From assembly GCA_964023205.1 (NCBI GenBank), contig OZ026835.1, forward strand, positions 22,581,817 through 22,645,816: 64,000 nt of DNA, in the 5' to 3' direction. Below, piece by piece: positions 1 through 13,025 of the stretch. Origin of the DNA: Lutraria lutraria. Taxonomy: Eukaryota; Mollusca; Bivalvia; Venerida; Mactridae. The number at the start of each line of letters is the position of its first letter. Position 1 is the first letter of the stretch. Both the position numbers and the translations under genes were made by a program. The notes under the pieces are model-generated. The model saw nothing but the letters and a program-made list of their open reading frames with translations, ran no database searches and was not told the DNA's origin.

Positions 1-1368
1 AGTATACTCGATGTAATGACCTTGAAAGGATTGTTTGGTTGGATAAGGAGACATTTACCTATCGACATCTCTACAATCCATCCTCAGATGCTAGTCGGGT
101 AGTGTCACTTAATCCGTTTATAAAATGCTCATAAAAATGCTTATATACATGTACCTATATTTAACAGCTTTAAAAAATACAACTTTTTAAAAAATTTTGT
201 GGTTGATGTAATATTCCCCATCATCAATTTCATGGTCAATGTTTAACTGGAGTAATTGATTTGTCAATATTTTTTTTGAATATAAACAATAGTCTAATAC
301 TAGTATAAAGTGAAAGTAGAGACATAAGTGACGCGGTAATCATAACACATTTATCAGACTAGCTCTGTAGCAAACATGTAACATATATGGTGATATGTGG
401 ATATCTTATGAGAGAGATATAATCTACAGCATTAAATGGTAAGACACTATGTCGAGTAACTAGTTATAATCACTAATTAAATGTGTTCTAATAAGTTTTA
501 ATGCGGACGGCAGCCGTCATCATTATCTTCTTCATACCCGTTGTGCCATTCCATGATATTTTTTCTGAGTCAAATCTTTAGACGTTATCATAATTCTAAT
601 TAGAGAATTTTATTGAATTGGTCAGAACCAGTGTCACTCAAGTAGAAACTAGAACGACCCTGTCAGAACACACATGAGGGATATTTACAATTTTACGACT
701 TACGGACCCAGTCCACAGTCTCAGTGTATAAGAGTCCTTCTGAAGTTCATCATGCAAAGTAACTTCATATCGAAATTTCCAAACTTCACTGTTGAAGTAT
801 GAGTTTTTCACACAACAATAGTCTTTTCTATGGACTAGCATCTGGTTGTCAATGATAAAAAAATATATTTCGCTGATCGAAAAAATGTGTATACTTACAA
901 AAGAGAAGTTTTTTTAGGCAACGGAAATCGTTTGACTGGTTGTCGTTTTACATATCCGGAGTACCGGCTCCCTGTGCTCGCTTTACATAAACTAAGGGAA
1001 CCGCGTTTTTGTGCAGCACCTTGTATATATAAGAAACGTGTGAAAAAAGCAAAGTGCGCGACCTACTGACAGGATATAAACCAAGTTTATGTAAAAATTG
1101 TTTTACAATGTATAACGTCCACAAATAATGTATATACATGATAAATATTTATATTCTGCCTGAAAGCATATCGGAGCAATATAGGCCCGACACGTGTGCC
1201 ATTGGAGATGATACATTGAGGGATGAATAATGTATTTTTTAACATAATCAGAAAAAAAAATCATAAAAGGTATATACATATAATTATGTATATATGCATT
1301 AATATAAATAATGGTACAGTTAGTCTCATTTGTTCTAAAAAAATAGCACGCTAAATAATCCATTTTAG
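1..1368. other. AT-rich, no gene recognised
   Basis: Short frames exist (638-841 minus; 887-1069 plus) but show no known domain or splice context. Confidence 0.5.
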
Positions 1369-1860
1369 AACTTGACTTAGATATCAGGTAGATGCAACTT
1401 CTGACCAAGTTTGGTGAAGATCTGATGTACACTATTTGAATAAGAGTCAGTATATCGTGTTGAATGTTTAAAATGCACTTAGTGTCCATATGACCTAGGT
1501 TTTAACCCGGCATGACATATATTCGAACTTGACCTATATATTATATAGATGCAACTACTGACCAAGTTTTGTGAAGATCAGTTGAATACTATTTGAATTA
1601 GAATCCAGACAACATGTTGAATGTTAAAAATGCACTAAGTGATCCTATGACCTAGTTGTTGACCCGCCATGACCCATATTCGAACTTGACCTAGATATCA
1701 ACTAGATGCAACTTCTGACTAAGTTTGGTGAAGATCTGATGTACACTATTTGAATTAGAGATCGGACAATATGCTGGACGCCGCCGCCGCCCGCTGCCCG
1801 CCATGGGGTTTCAAATAAGACGTCCTGTCTTTGACGGGCGTATAAAAAAGTTGTAGAATA
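1369..1860. repeat. ~157-bp tandem repeat, 2.6 copies, with GC-rich tail
   Basis: Units start near 1369, 1526 and 1683 with AACTTGACCTAGATATCA and share TGACCAAGTTTGGTGAAGAT, GTACACTATTTGAAT and TGACCCGCCATGACCCATAT. The third unit stops near 1778 and is followed by (GCC)n and GCCCGCCATGGGGTTTC. Tandem cores of this length next to a GC-rich segment resemble the BIV160-type or Helitron-associated satellites described from bivalves. That identification is from memory and unverified. Confidence 0.8.
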
Positions 1861-3433
1861 TAGCATTGATCGGATAAGTAATGTCACTTGTCTTCTTTAT
1901 TGTAAAATACAGTCATAAAACAAACAGACATTGATTGTTACATTACCGCAGATACAACCAATGTTACCAAGCCTAAAATACGTCAAGAACCCGAATATTC
2001 TTTACCCAAAAGGGTGGAAGATTCGTCTGGTCTGTGGTTCATTTTTGACAAGAGTTACATTACTGCCCAAAGTGGTGTAACCATATCACACATCTGATCC
2101 CTTGGAGCATTGGAAATAAACGGTAATGATGCAAGACGTATCAAGAATGTCGTCTACAAATCAGGAAGTCCAGACATTGTCCTCTGATCAAATCTATAAA
2201 TTCTCGTTTTTGATTATACTCATTGACATGGTCTTCCTTTAATGCTTCCTGCGGTTGGCTGCTACATCTCTGTCAACTAAAAGGTTACGCGATTAATGTC
2301 CGTAGATTACAGATATGAATTGTCTGATTCAAAGGTTGTGCAATAAACTTTCTCATTAAAACGATTCCCTTGATAAAAAGGCGAATTACATTAACAAAAA
2401 CATGATATGGTTTTCCATTCACAACATTCAGTTTAATACATGCCAAGTAAAAAAATGGCTTATTTCAAAAGTTTGACTGCAATGTACAGGAGACTTAAAC
2501 TATGTATTCATTTGACACGGAATGATGTTTCATTGTGTTGAATTAAATACTTATTTATAGATTTATTTCAACTACAAAATGTTGCTTTAAAACAGAGTTC
2601 AGACGGATTTGTAATGACGGCAACTTTAAGGCTTTCATGAATAGTCGAATCTGTGAACAAACACAAACAAAGGAGAGAAGAAAATGTTCTCATGTATGGA
2701 TGTTTTTTCCGAGCCTTGCATAGTTATTTATATAAGTCTTTTCTTTTTCTTTATCCGTTCTAGGAACAGGTTATGAGTTAAGATATCAAGTTAACTGGTT
2801 TGATTGGCACATAAATAAGAGTTAGTATTAAGAAGAACGATTTAGATTTATCTTTGAAAAGGCCTATATCATTGAATGCATCTTCACTTTAATCCTCGAT
2901 GCATAGAAACTGAACATCATTTTTGACAAAAGTGGAATATTTGTATCGTTCGATTTTATCTACAAACATTTGCAATAACTTATAATTATGTCCAAATAAT
3001 AAATATGTATTTCATGAAATATATTGACGGTATCTTAATGAATTGATATATGTCCTATTATAGCTTTTATCAAGACGGGGTCTTGAGCTTTGGTTTGATT
3101 CTGTGATATTTTACATGCGCTCACTATAATGTTACCAATGCGACTTAGTGTTACACGTAACTATTATAAATCAGTTGCACCGTTTTAACTCTAAGAAACA
3201 TTGATAATATATGATATTACACATTCATTCTTCTTTAATGTTTCTTTAATTAAGGTAAACATCGTCTAACTGTTGGATCCGTTTCTGAACCTTAACGTGT
3301 AACATTTGAGTTCTCCATGTCAGCAAGCTTTGTGACAATTGTATTAAAATTCCTTTGTTCTAATCAGGTACATGATGTACGTCCAACAGTACGTCCAACA
3401 GTAGAACATTTTTAGTAAAAACATATACAAATA
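1861..3433. other. AT-rich, nothing recognised
   Basis: I see no repeat, exon or RNA gene in this stretch. Confidence 0.5.
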
Positions 3434-3609
3434 TAGTACAACCTCTCCAGAGTGGCCTCTTTTAAGCAAGAACCTCCCTTGAACAATAGCATGATTTTTC
3501 CCACTGCACAATTTAACTATAAGTCTAAGCTCTCCAGAGCAACAACCTCTCAACAACAGCACACTTTTGCTACTCCCAATAGGTGTTGCTTTGGAGAGAT
3601 CGGACTGTA
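3434..3609 (+). mobile_element. MITE type A, copy 1
   Basis: The element begins TATAGTACAACCTCTCCAG and ends GGAGAGATCGGACTGTA. The ends are inverted versions of TACAGTACAACCTCTCC, and the internal blocks (CAACAACCTCTCAACAACA and GGTGTTGCTTTGGAGAG) recur in three other copies. Length is about 175 bp with no coding capacity. Flanking TA is consistent with a TA target duplication, as in Tc1/mariner-like MITEs, but this is not proven. Confidence 0.75.
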
Positions 3610-3974
3610 TCATATTGAAGCTTGCAATAGTTGATTCGTTGATTCATGCATAGAACTACATTAAGATACTTCTTCAAAGACCGATGGAAACAGCTTGAAT
3701 TCTATGTCCTCGTCTACTGAGGAAATTACTATTAGATTCGTTTCTCTCAAACACCTGCTTCACACATCTCGTGGAAATGTTGACAGTTGCTGATCGATGA
3801 TAGGAAGTTAATAGTATTCAGTTACAGTACGTATTTACCTCATATGGAATTGGCGTATGTCCCACAGCATTTAAAGTACAAACTGTGTAATGTATGTATG
3901 ACTACAACTGTGATAAATGACAAATGCGGTAACTGTCCAGGGAAAGTAGCTGGGATGAAATACATACAAAACAA

Positions 3975-4117
3975 AAGCCACCCATTGAAAAGACATAACG
4001 TGACCTTTATTCGGCAGGTATTTTGTTCAAATCAACCAATGACGGTTTTTACAAGAATGGCCTTTATTCACAATGTGGCCTTTATTCGGAAATTGCCGTT
4101 AACACAGGTTTGCTAGT
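3975..4117 (+). mobile_element. MITE type B, copy 5 (relic)
   Basis: Several TGGCCTTTATTC blocks lead to a terminus GTTAACACAGGTTTGCTAGTA, diverged from the family end ACACAGGTTTGACTGTA. The left half is lost. Confidence 0.5.
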
Positions 4118-5214
4118 ATATCTTCATGTGACGTCAGTCAACTACTGCAAATGTTCCATCAAATGGTTGATCCAAATTTTGGTTGAATTATAATTATGTT
4201 TTTATTCCAAAAAATCACAAGGGAATTATCCTCAGTTTGTAGTAACAACATACAAGTTTGACAGAATCCAATACCAGTAAATACATTTAACCGTGTTGCA
4301 TTTATATTCACTTTTGCTTTATCAATTAATATACTGATGTTTGTTAATAATTAGCTTCGTTGTAAAACCATCCCACTGTATTATATCATGTTTCCCGTGG
4401 GCAATGTAGCTTACAGGATTGTTTCTGAGTAAAACCATCTGGTAAGTAGGGGCCATTTTAAGACATATCTCCATATGATAACCAGTTTTCAATTTAAAAA
4501 CCCAGATACTCCTTGTTTGCATATAGACGTTAAATGATGATATGTTTTTTTTCTCTAAATCAATGGCATTTTTGTTAACTCTGATTTTATTAAATAAAAA
4601 GTTCTGTGTTGGCTTAGATGCATGTATGTCTATGAAACGGGCCCTATGGGAGTACTTCTACAAAACACATAATGAAATTATTTATCATATTCTACAGTTA
4701 ACAAGAACTTTATGTGTAAATATCTGGATTAGGTTTTATGAAGTTTAAAAAGTCGAATAGTTTTCAGCGGTTAGATATTTTACAGACCAGTCAGATTAAG
4801 TTTGTATTTTTCTGCAGTTGAGATGCTGAAGTTATTACAAAATTTCATTACGCCAAACAAACAACAATGGCCGCCGAAATATTAAATATCGCGTGATTCA
4901 ATACGACTCTTTGATTGGACTGTATCCTAGTGTCATAACATCTTAGAAGGGTACTACAATTGCTTCGAATTGCGTTCGCCATTGCTTTTCGGTAAAAAAA
5001 TGTTTGTCTTGTATTCTTGCGTCTGTGAGACGACACTTTTTGAAGAGAAATTCGTATGGTAACTATTACATGTACACGATAATTGAATACGAATGTGTTT
5101 TTATACTGTTGTTATTGATATATGAGAACTCTCAAAGATAAATATTCACACCACGACATATATTGATTAACTAAACAGGCAGTGCTTGGAATCACGTGAT
5201 TTCGAAATAAAAAC
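4118..5214. other. No gene recognised
   Basis: Contains an ATGGCCGCC start-like site at 4867 whose frame closes after nine codons. Nothing else is supported. Confidence 0.45.
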
Positions 5215-5258
5215 ATGGCGGATAAATCACCCAAATCAATCCCAAAATCAAGCAACAT
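5215..5258 (+). CDS. Possible first coding exon, gene unknown
   Basis: ATGGCGGAT in a strong start context (AAACATGG) opens a frame reading MADKSPKSIPKSSN and ends at a good donor, AACAT|GTATGT. TCACGTGA, an E-box, lies about 30 bp upstream. An acceptor-like TCTCCTTTCAG at 5336-5346 leads directly into a SINE 3' end, so the next true exon is not visible. Chance is a serious alternative. Confidence 0.2.
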
Positions 5259-5344
5259 GTATGTCTATTGACTTATCGTTGTTTGAGATGTTATGCGTAT
5301 CCAATTAATCTATTTTGTTGTTAAATGACAACTATTCTCCTTTC

Positions 5345-5412
5345 AGAGCCGCACTAGAGACAGGGGAGATAAGATAAAGAGAACCGGGCTTTCATACCCC
5401 GACTTTATAATA
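5345..5412 (-). mobile_element. SINE type C (3' end only)
   Basis: GGGGAGATAAGATAAAGAGA followed by ACCGGGCTTTCATA matches the terminal segment of type C. Confidence 0.55.
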
Positions 5413-8400
5413 TGCCCTATGACAACAAATTACCTTACGTACCTTTCTTCAAGCCTATTGTAGCTTTCGAGAACAATCTTGAAATTTTGATAGCATATTG
5501 ACATTTTTCACAAGTCTCGAAATGCATTCAAACTTAAGTAATAAAATGCCCTGATATATCGATTTAATTGATTGATTTTTCGCCGTTTTCATTTCAGTAT
5601 CTAATGGTTCCCCGCATTTGAATTGATTACTTCAGGCAACGAAAAAAACGAAAGCATAGAAATCCCACCCCTTTAATACTGAGTAGCTCTACTAGCAGTG
5701 ATCAGATGAATATGTTCAACTTCGCTTAACCATACCGTAAATATTGAGACAAACATATCTGACTAACGGTCATTTCATTCAGATAATTATGTTATCTATA
5801 CTTATTCTATATAGGCCTACAACTTACTGTGCAGAGACCCAAGACGCTAGATCTACTTTTTATACTAAATTCGACAAATATCGAAGTTTCACAGCTTGAC
5901 TCATACGTAATAATTTCAATAATACTGATAAAGCCTTATTTGGCTTCCTTGGTCAAGTGGTTATGGTCTGACTACTGATCACACTTTAAATAACAAATGA
6001 ATGCAGCATGCGATGAAGCTGTCCATCTAACGTACAGGAGGTGGATAATAATCTAGATCTACTGGTTTTACCCAGATATTCGCCTAAGGTCTTCTTTCAC
6101 AGTTTAAAAGTTTTGAAAATTGCAAAATGACACTGGATGCCCATGCGGCGAGCAAACGACGATAAAACGATATGACAGTCCCTTCAAAATGATTATGACA
6201 TCACTGTAAATTGATATGACGTCACTACCAAAAATGATAGGAAAGACTGCTCTGTACGACAGTGTGGGGAATCCACGTGACCTAGTGACGTCACAATGTT
6301 ATCGTTACAAGCGCTTTTTCTGTGAATTGAACTAGGAAAACATCACGTAAGTGCATTATTTTTCGTTTTCTTCTAAAGCCACATAACTGTTGCAACTCCT
6401 TACATAAAGGGCTACCTCCGGTTCAGATTTTTGTCACTGTAGGCCCTCTACTTTTTTGCTTTTCTTGTCCAAACCGTTTGACAGTGTTATGAAAATGAAC
6501 GTTATTTTTACAAGAAAACTTTGAAAACAGTTTTTATTGATTGTGACAGTGAAGCTTTGGCCTATTGGCTGTCTAGTAGAGGAAATAATTTTCAGAAGAG
6601 GTCTGGTTGACAAATAACGTAGCACCAAAGAGTAACAAGGCATGTCATATATCAAAATGTACGGAAAGGAGTGTAGTTTACCGAAGCCCGGCAGGCGTTT
6701 GGAATTTTGGCAGCGAGAACAAGACGGTTAATAATAAAAAATAAATAAAAAAATAAACAATACAGGTATTGAATAAAAAGTTTATTTAATACTGACACTT
6801 GCAAATTGATGACCGAAAGGCACAGAAATCTTCAATTTCTCTTGATTTTATGTCTGCTTAAGATGTTGAATGTTATATGACTGTGGTATTTAAAGTTGAT
6901 TGCACTAGATCGTATTTCAACAGGTTTTGACATGAATTGTTAGATCTAGATGTATTACTGCCATTAATTCATATCACTGTCCTGAAGAAATGAAATATAA
7001 TAAATTGTAATAGTTAGTACATCTGAACTTTGATTCATATCAGATACAAAATCAATAAAATCACATTTTCCTATCTGTTAATGGTATTGTGGATTTACTT
7101 TAGCGTAACACATCAAGTCGAGCCACGGGCAAATATATTAATAAAAAAGTACGAAATATAAATGCTGAACGATAAAACCGTTTGTTTGCATTGAATTGAT
7201 TTAACTGAGCGAGTGCAGAAAATAAATAGAATCGTAAGGTGCACGTGTACTGTAAGTCAACCGCATTTAACACGTATCTGCACCATGTCATACGACATAC
7301 TTAGAAATAAGAAGTCTTACACACATGAAGAGACACAAATAATCGATCAATTTACATTACTGAGCAACAGTACATGACAATCGTTTACAATTTAAAGCAA
7401 AATAGATTTGAACACAAAAATAAAAACTTCAAATTGTCACTTCCAGGATGCATTTGACATAAACTCTAAAAATTCGTCCGTTGCACAGAGACACGAACAT
7501 TAGTGATGCTGAGTAAATCAATTAACGTTTCAAGTTTAATTTTCCAATTTTCTCTTGACTTTGTTGTTGTCTAAAACCACAATATATTAGTTCTGTTCTA
7601 AAACTGGTATCCGTTGGCATTTCTTAGATTAGTTCTCGAAAGCTGCATTTTTATTTCTGCACATCGATTAGAAAGAAGATGTAAGGAGAAGAAATCGTTC
7701 TACATAAATGTCTGTTTTACTCTGAAAATAAATCGAATTACACGATGTGAAATAATTTATCTGCGGGAGATAAGTTACCGAACATCCATTGTTGTCATTT
7801 TAAGTGCAACACGAGTTTGATAAAACATTTTGCAGCCTTTATACAGTACGATTTTATCAAACTGCCAAAGCTGAAAAATATACGGTCGCTGATCTGACGT
7901 ATACTTTTAGCTTCGTACCAAATTCGATAGAAATGGTCAGGCCGCCGCCTATAACCGAACATTGTTGAAAACCCAAATAAACAAAGTAAATACATATACA
8001 TTTGACGACATAGAAGATGATCGTTTTAGTTATCGAATTTCATCGAAGATAGAAATAAATCGAACGCAAACTTGTGCCGCTTTGACAGTAACTGTTTCAT
8101 AAAATCTCATTTTTTTTATCGCAATTCGGAGACAAATATGTAATAATTACTTCGTCATTTTATCACGTGGTAATAAATAAGGACAATTATTAACAAAAGC
8201 TAGAGAATTAATTACTTATAAAATGTTTAGCTGTTCTCGAGACAACCAAAATGATAACTTACCCTCAGAAAGAACTAAATATCTGATTTACTGGAGCTAT
8301 TGTTATAATTGATGCTATTTAAACGATACCTCCGGGGTATAAACAATTATTTTTATGGTTTCTTTATTTTCATTTTAAAGCCCGGTCTATTAATTGTCTC

Positions 8401-8655
8401 TTATTATTGAGATTGGAAACTAACATGGCTAGACAAATACTGTAAACTCTATACAAATACTTGTAATTGACGTGATGTGTTTATTTGATTTTTATTGTTG
8501 TTTTTTCTTAATCTCAATCATTAGCAATAAGATCTCTCGATTATTTTGGAATGGCATTAATAGTAATAATTTCATAATTGAGCCTCAAGAACGAGCTGCG
8601 GGCTTGAAATGTGTATCTTATTAACATATTTTACGTAATTATATTAGTAAAATAT
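5413..8655. other. AT-rich, no gene recognised
   Basis: Holds a tRNA A-box-like string near 5948-5972, an A-rich tract (6722-6765) that may be a retroelement tail, and scattered short frames without known domains. Confidence 0.45.
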
Positions 8656-8771
8656 GCAATTGTTACTTTAGCCACTCAGAAATATACACCTCTTTGTTAC
8701 AGTCAGTATATTAGCAATTGTTACATTAGCCACTTAGAAATATACACCTCTCTGTTACAGTCAGTATATTG
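8656..8771. repeat. 58-bp tandem duplication
   Basis: Two adjacent copies of a 58-bp unit starting GCAATTGTTAC and containing AGAAATATACACCTCT and GTTACAGTCAGTATATT, with three or four differences. Confidence 0.85.
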
Positions 8772-10571
8772 TTAGCAACCCAAATTGACGTTTTACACTA
8801 TTTTCAATTGTTCAGTCTCTGAGCAACAGCCCCCTCATTTCAAAAGCCATTTTATCCGTCCCATCGGTGGATGCTGTAGAGAGGTTGCGATGTACTTGTT
8901 TTTTTTCTGTAAATAATTCTGACTTTCATATTTTACTGACGCCAATGCCTTTATAAGACATACTGTGTTTTTATGAAGTACATTACATACAAAGATAACA
9001 CTCTCAGAAATACTGAACCTTCTCAGTTGTTTACTATATCAATTATTCTAGGATTGGACTGAAGTTGTATATAAAACGATGTATCATTATATGTTATTGA
9101 TAGTGAGGTGTGCAAGTAAATATTTCTATTGTCTCATGTTTACAAGTATACAGACGCCGCTACGAATAATTGAAATAAAACAAATCCTGTGACGAGCTTT
9201 CGACATAAACATTCAAAGAACGAATTACTTAAAATATGTGATTTTTTTATAACTAATTAAACTAAATACTTATATAGTAGGTTTCATTTATTTATTATCT
9301 GTCTCGTCGTAAAAACATACATTTAGATTACATAAAGTTGAAACAGACTTCGCAGTTCACTGTGGCAAATAATGTTGCATGATATATTCATTACTTTAAG
9401 ACTGCATGTTTTTAACTTTCTGATTTTGACTAAAATAGTGCTTATTTGAAAACTGTACACTTGAACTGTGATACAACGTTATAACGAAACATTCATATTG
9501 CAAGATTCAAATCGCGTTAAAATACAAATTAAAAATAAATCATTTAAATCTTTTTAATAAGCATTACGAGATGCTAGGATAGATGAATAAGGGTAATGGA
9601 ATGGAACTATTAAAAGATTCTCGCCACGTATAAATGATTATTGTGTTTCGAATGACGCAAACTATTTTGATCAGTCTTTGAGTACTCATACTTTGAATGA
9701 CTATTAAATCCTAAACTTTTGCTTTCAGCTCATATAGCCATTAGAGTAATAAAGTTAGCATTTTCTCATTGTGTCCCAACAATTACACTGGTTAATAACC
9801 CCACGAATGAGTCTCTAAGGAAACTGATGGAATTTGCACTGTTAATGAATCGTAACAAAAAGCGAAAACGCTTTCAAACATCCATTTATGACAAATGTAA
9901 TTCTGTGTTACCGGATTTAGATTTTTGTGTTCGATGCTTTTTATCCTTGCAACGATTTCCAGAAGCTTTATGGAACAATATTTCTAAAAATATTGTACAA
10001 ATTCATTACATGCTTATAGTTTTGCCCTCACTTAAGTATTGCGAAGTTTGTAATATTGTCTGAAGTGTGGGCATATTTCTTCAAGATTACACCACAAATA
10101 GAGAGGAATGACAAAATCAGAGAGATCTTTTGCGATTTAATATTCTGTTACATATAATGATGAAACCGCGCTGCTACGATATTATCTTCCGTTCCGAAAA
10201 AATTCTGTCTAAATACCGAAACAGTTTCATTGTAAGAAGGAATGATATAAAATGATCATTGACTGCTGTTTAATGTATATGGTCGTTTTATTGGAAGTGA
10301 TCGTTATACTGAGGTAAACAGGTTTTCCTAAATGTTGATCCTATCTGTTGGTTTATTGCCTCATTAGCACTCATACAACAACCACTGATCATATTCAAGC
10401 CCGAGGAATTGTCACTTATAAATGAAAAGTTAAATCTTTAAAGAAGACAATGTCTGAAGATCAAACGAAACACATCTTTCAGAAGATCCTACCATAATAA
10501 ATTAACCGAATGCCAGTCTTTATTATTTGTGGATATTCATCACTTGTTTTGAATTCCTGATATTTTTGAAC
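8772..10571. other. AT-rich, no gene recognised
   Basis: An open frame at 9719-10063 (114 codons, no ATG at its head but preceded by TTTCAG) has a basic patch NRNKKRKRF. I recognise no family, and it may be chance. Confidence 0.4.
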
Positions 10572-10795
10572 CCCTTTGTTTTGTTTATTTGTTTGTTTAT
10601 TTGTATTTTACGATCCTTTTCAACAGTCAGAGTCCTATGAGGCAGACAGTTCATCTAACCATCGTTCCTTGGAGGAACGAACCAATAATAGACCCCCATC
10701 CTCCGTAAGCAACTGCCTACTTTATCAATAAAGAGACATGATCGGTAGCTGTGCTCGAACCCATGACCTTAACAACTAGACCACGGAGGCGGGTC
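10572..10795 (-). mobile_element. tRNA-derived SINE, type A
   Basis: In minus orientation the head reads CCGCCTCCGTGGTCTAGTTG with a B box GGGTTCGAGC, then the body AAAGTAGGCAGTTGCTTACG and a tail ending in ACAAATAAACAAAC-type repeats. A similar full-length copy at 61378-61583 confirms the boundaries. Confidence 0.75.
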
Positions 10796-11364
10796 CCTTT
10801 GTTTTGTAATATATTATCCTCTAGAGTTTATTTGCTTCGTGGTAAAAAGTAAAACCGAACAAAACACAACAGTCGTTTTCCTGATTTTCTCCTACATAAA
10901 TCATTGATTGAGAGACAAAGAAGGTACTTCATAAATTCTTTACTGATTCCTAAAAGATAAACATCATCAAAATGCGCTATTTTGTAAAATGGACTTTTTA
11001 CAGTAATAGTCTATTAGTGCGTGCTTAATATGTTCTGATATCTAAGAGCACTGGTTTTAAAACAAACTTAATGCAATATCAACAGGAGGTTTACATTTCC
11101 AAGCCTAATCAAAAGAGGGATCAGAAAGCATTATACTCAAGCTTGAACTGAACCCGTCCGGTGTTTCCAGGTAAATGCGATTACTTTCAAGAACAGATAT
11201 ATTTTAACGTCATCAAAGCTACACTAGAAAATGTAGAATCACTTAATTATGGTATTACATCTTTAATACTGTACTTTTCTGATATATTAGCTCAAAGTTG
11301 CACAAACATGATAAAATTACAAGAACCAACAATATATGACAAACGACTTCAAATAACTAACTTC

Positions 11365-11440
11365 TCACTGATAGAGGGTCGTGGGTTCGAATCCAGGTAT
11401 CGACCCTGCCTTTAATGTGAACAAGTAGCCATCTTTTGAA
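11365..11440 (+). mobile_element. tRNA-derived SINE, type A (fragment)
   Basis: CTCACTGATAGAGGGTCGTG and GGTTCGAATCC match the right half of the type A tRNA head. Only a short, diverged piece of body follows. The open frame 11161-11415 ends inside this SINE and is not a supported gene. Confidence 0.6.
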
Positions 11441-12811
11441 CCAGTTGGTCATAATACTAAGATGGTCTCTGTCTGAGAGGTTACAGCATTCATGACCCTT
11501 AATTTGATGAATTAGACCAGGTTTCAGATTTGAATAACATTAACCTCCAATTTATGAGGAACAGAAACACCAAACTTTAAAAACCACAAATCATTGTAAG
11601 AATGAAGAAATAAAACAAATTATACATTTCGCGGTTAATGTTATTTTGATGATATATAATTACAGATGTTATATAAAAGCATTATCGTCATTAATATCGG
11701 ATTTATTTCAAGATGGAAATTATGAACTTCGTGAGAAGTAATTTGTTTTATTATTATCTTGCAAACTTATCATTTTTTGGGGGATAAAAACAATTTATTT
11801 ATAATTATGTATTTTTTATTGAAACCAAATGAAAATGAACTTGTGGTTTCTTTTCCCGCCGAATTAACTAATGTATTTAGGTAATTTTATGTGTTTAAGT
11901 GTAAAAGCTGTTTTTTCAACGCGCTTGGACGAAAAACGTATCAGTTAAATGAACAGTGCATTTCAATTCTTACTTCGCTTTCTTTCTCAAAGTATACATA
12001 TATCCATCAGGTCCACTTAGCTCAACATTAGGTTTAGGGTTTTCCAGTTCGTTGTCAATTTCTTGTGGAGTATAAGATTAGTAATGATTTATGTATAAAT
12101 TTGATTGATTTTTTTTCGGTCGTTCGTCCTTCTGTTCGGACGCATGCTCGCTCGTACACACGCATGTATATATGATTTAAGATGGCATGACTTCGCATAA
12201 TGTTTTTTGTTTTTTAGATTTTCGGAAGGTTTGGCTAATTTGAATTAATTGTTTTAAATATTTCTTTGGGTTTTACTTCTATTGAAATTGAAATATTGCG
12301 TCAGTAATTTGTATTATTGCGTTTGATTTTATTAATTAACCATAAAATACAGACCTGGAGGCAAGGTATTTATGTTTTCTAATTTTCAATCGTTAGATCT
12401 TTTTTCCACTCAAAATTGAAATAAGTGATCGTTAGAGAATATGTTTCAGCTGCTGTCATTCATTTGAATGGAATCCTAGCCCAAACAATGTATTTATAAA
12501 TGTTTCCTAGCTGAAAGAAGACGACTTCTGGGTAACATCACATACATTGTATTTATCATTCTAGATCCTCATTCAGTGAGTTCGTATTCTATACCCCGGA
12601 CCCGGAAAATCTAATGTTTGGATGCTATCCACTTAGCTACAAACGGTCGGTGATTCTACCATTACAATCTGGACGAGTCGCCATATGATGCCATCTGAAG
12701 GTACATCCCGAAACGAAAATATGCTGCTTTCATTCACCTTTTTAGCAAGGTTCATGAAATGATGACAACAAAATGGAGATGGTTCGATGTGTGCGTGTGT
12801 GTGGGGGGGGG
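11441..12811. other. AT-rich, no gene recognised
   Basis: Near 12545-12645 there is a faint tRNA-like reverse segment. Nothing else is supported. Confidence 0.45.
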
Positions 12812-13025
12812 TCGATGGCCAAGTGGTTATAGTATATGGCCCCACTCCGCTATGAGTTCGAATTCTACTCTGGACCAAGCTTCATATGCGAGGCGTAGCT
12901 GTCCTGCTAGTCAGTTCTATGTAGGTGTACGCCTTGGATCTTCCTCTCCAGTTAAAGCTAGGAAAAGTCGTCTAAAGTGACGTGAGCAGTAAGTGCGACT
13001 ATTAAGCTAAAAAAAGCAGTTTAGT
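12812..13025 (+). mobile_element. tRNA-derived SINE, diverged
   Basis: GTCGATGGCCAAGTGGTTAT (A box) and GAGTTCGAATTCTAC (B box) are followed by TCCTCTCCAGTTAAAGCTAG and AGTGACGTGAGCAGTAAGTG, a SINE-like 3' body. A G9 run precedes it. Confidence 0.5.

Noticed and set aside
3344..3634. 89- and 60-codon frames on opposite strands
   Set aside because: Both lie over MITE A copy 1 and follow its repeat sequence.
11161..11415. 84-codon open frame as a gene
   Set aside because: Its last third is SINE tRNA-head sequence and the start is not an ATG. No domain is recognisable.
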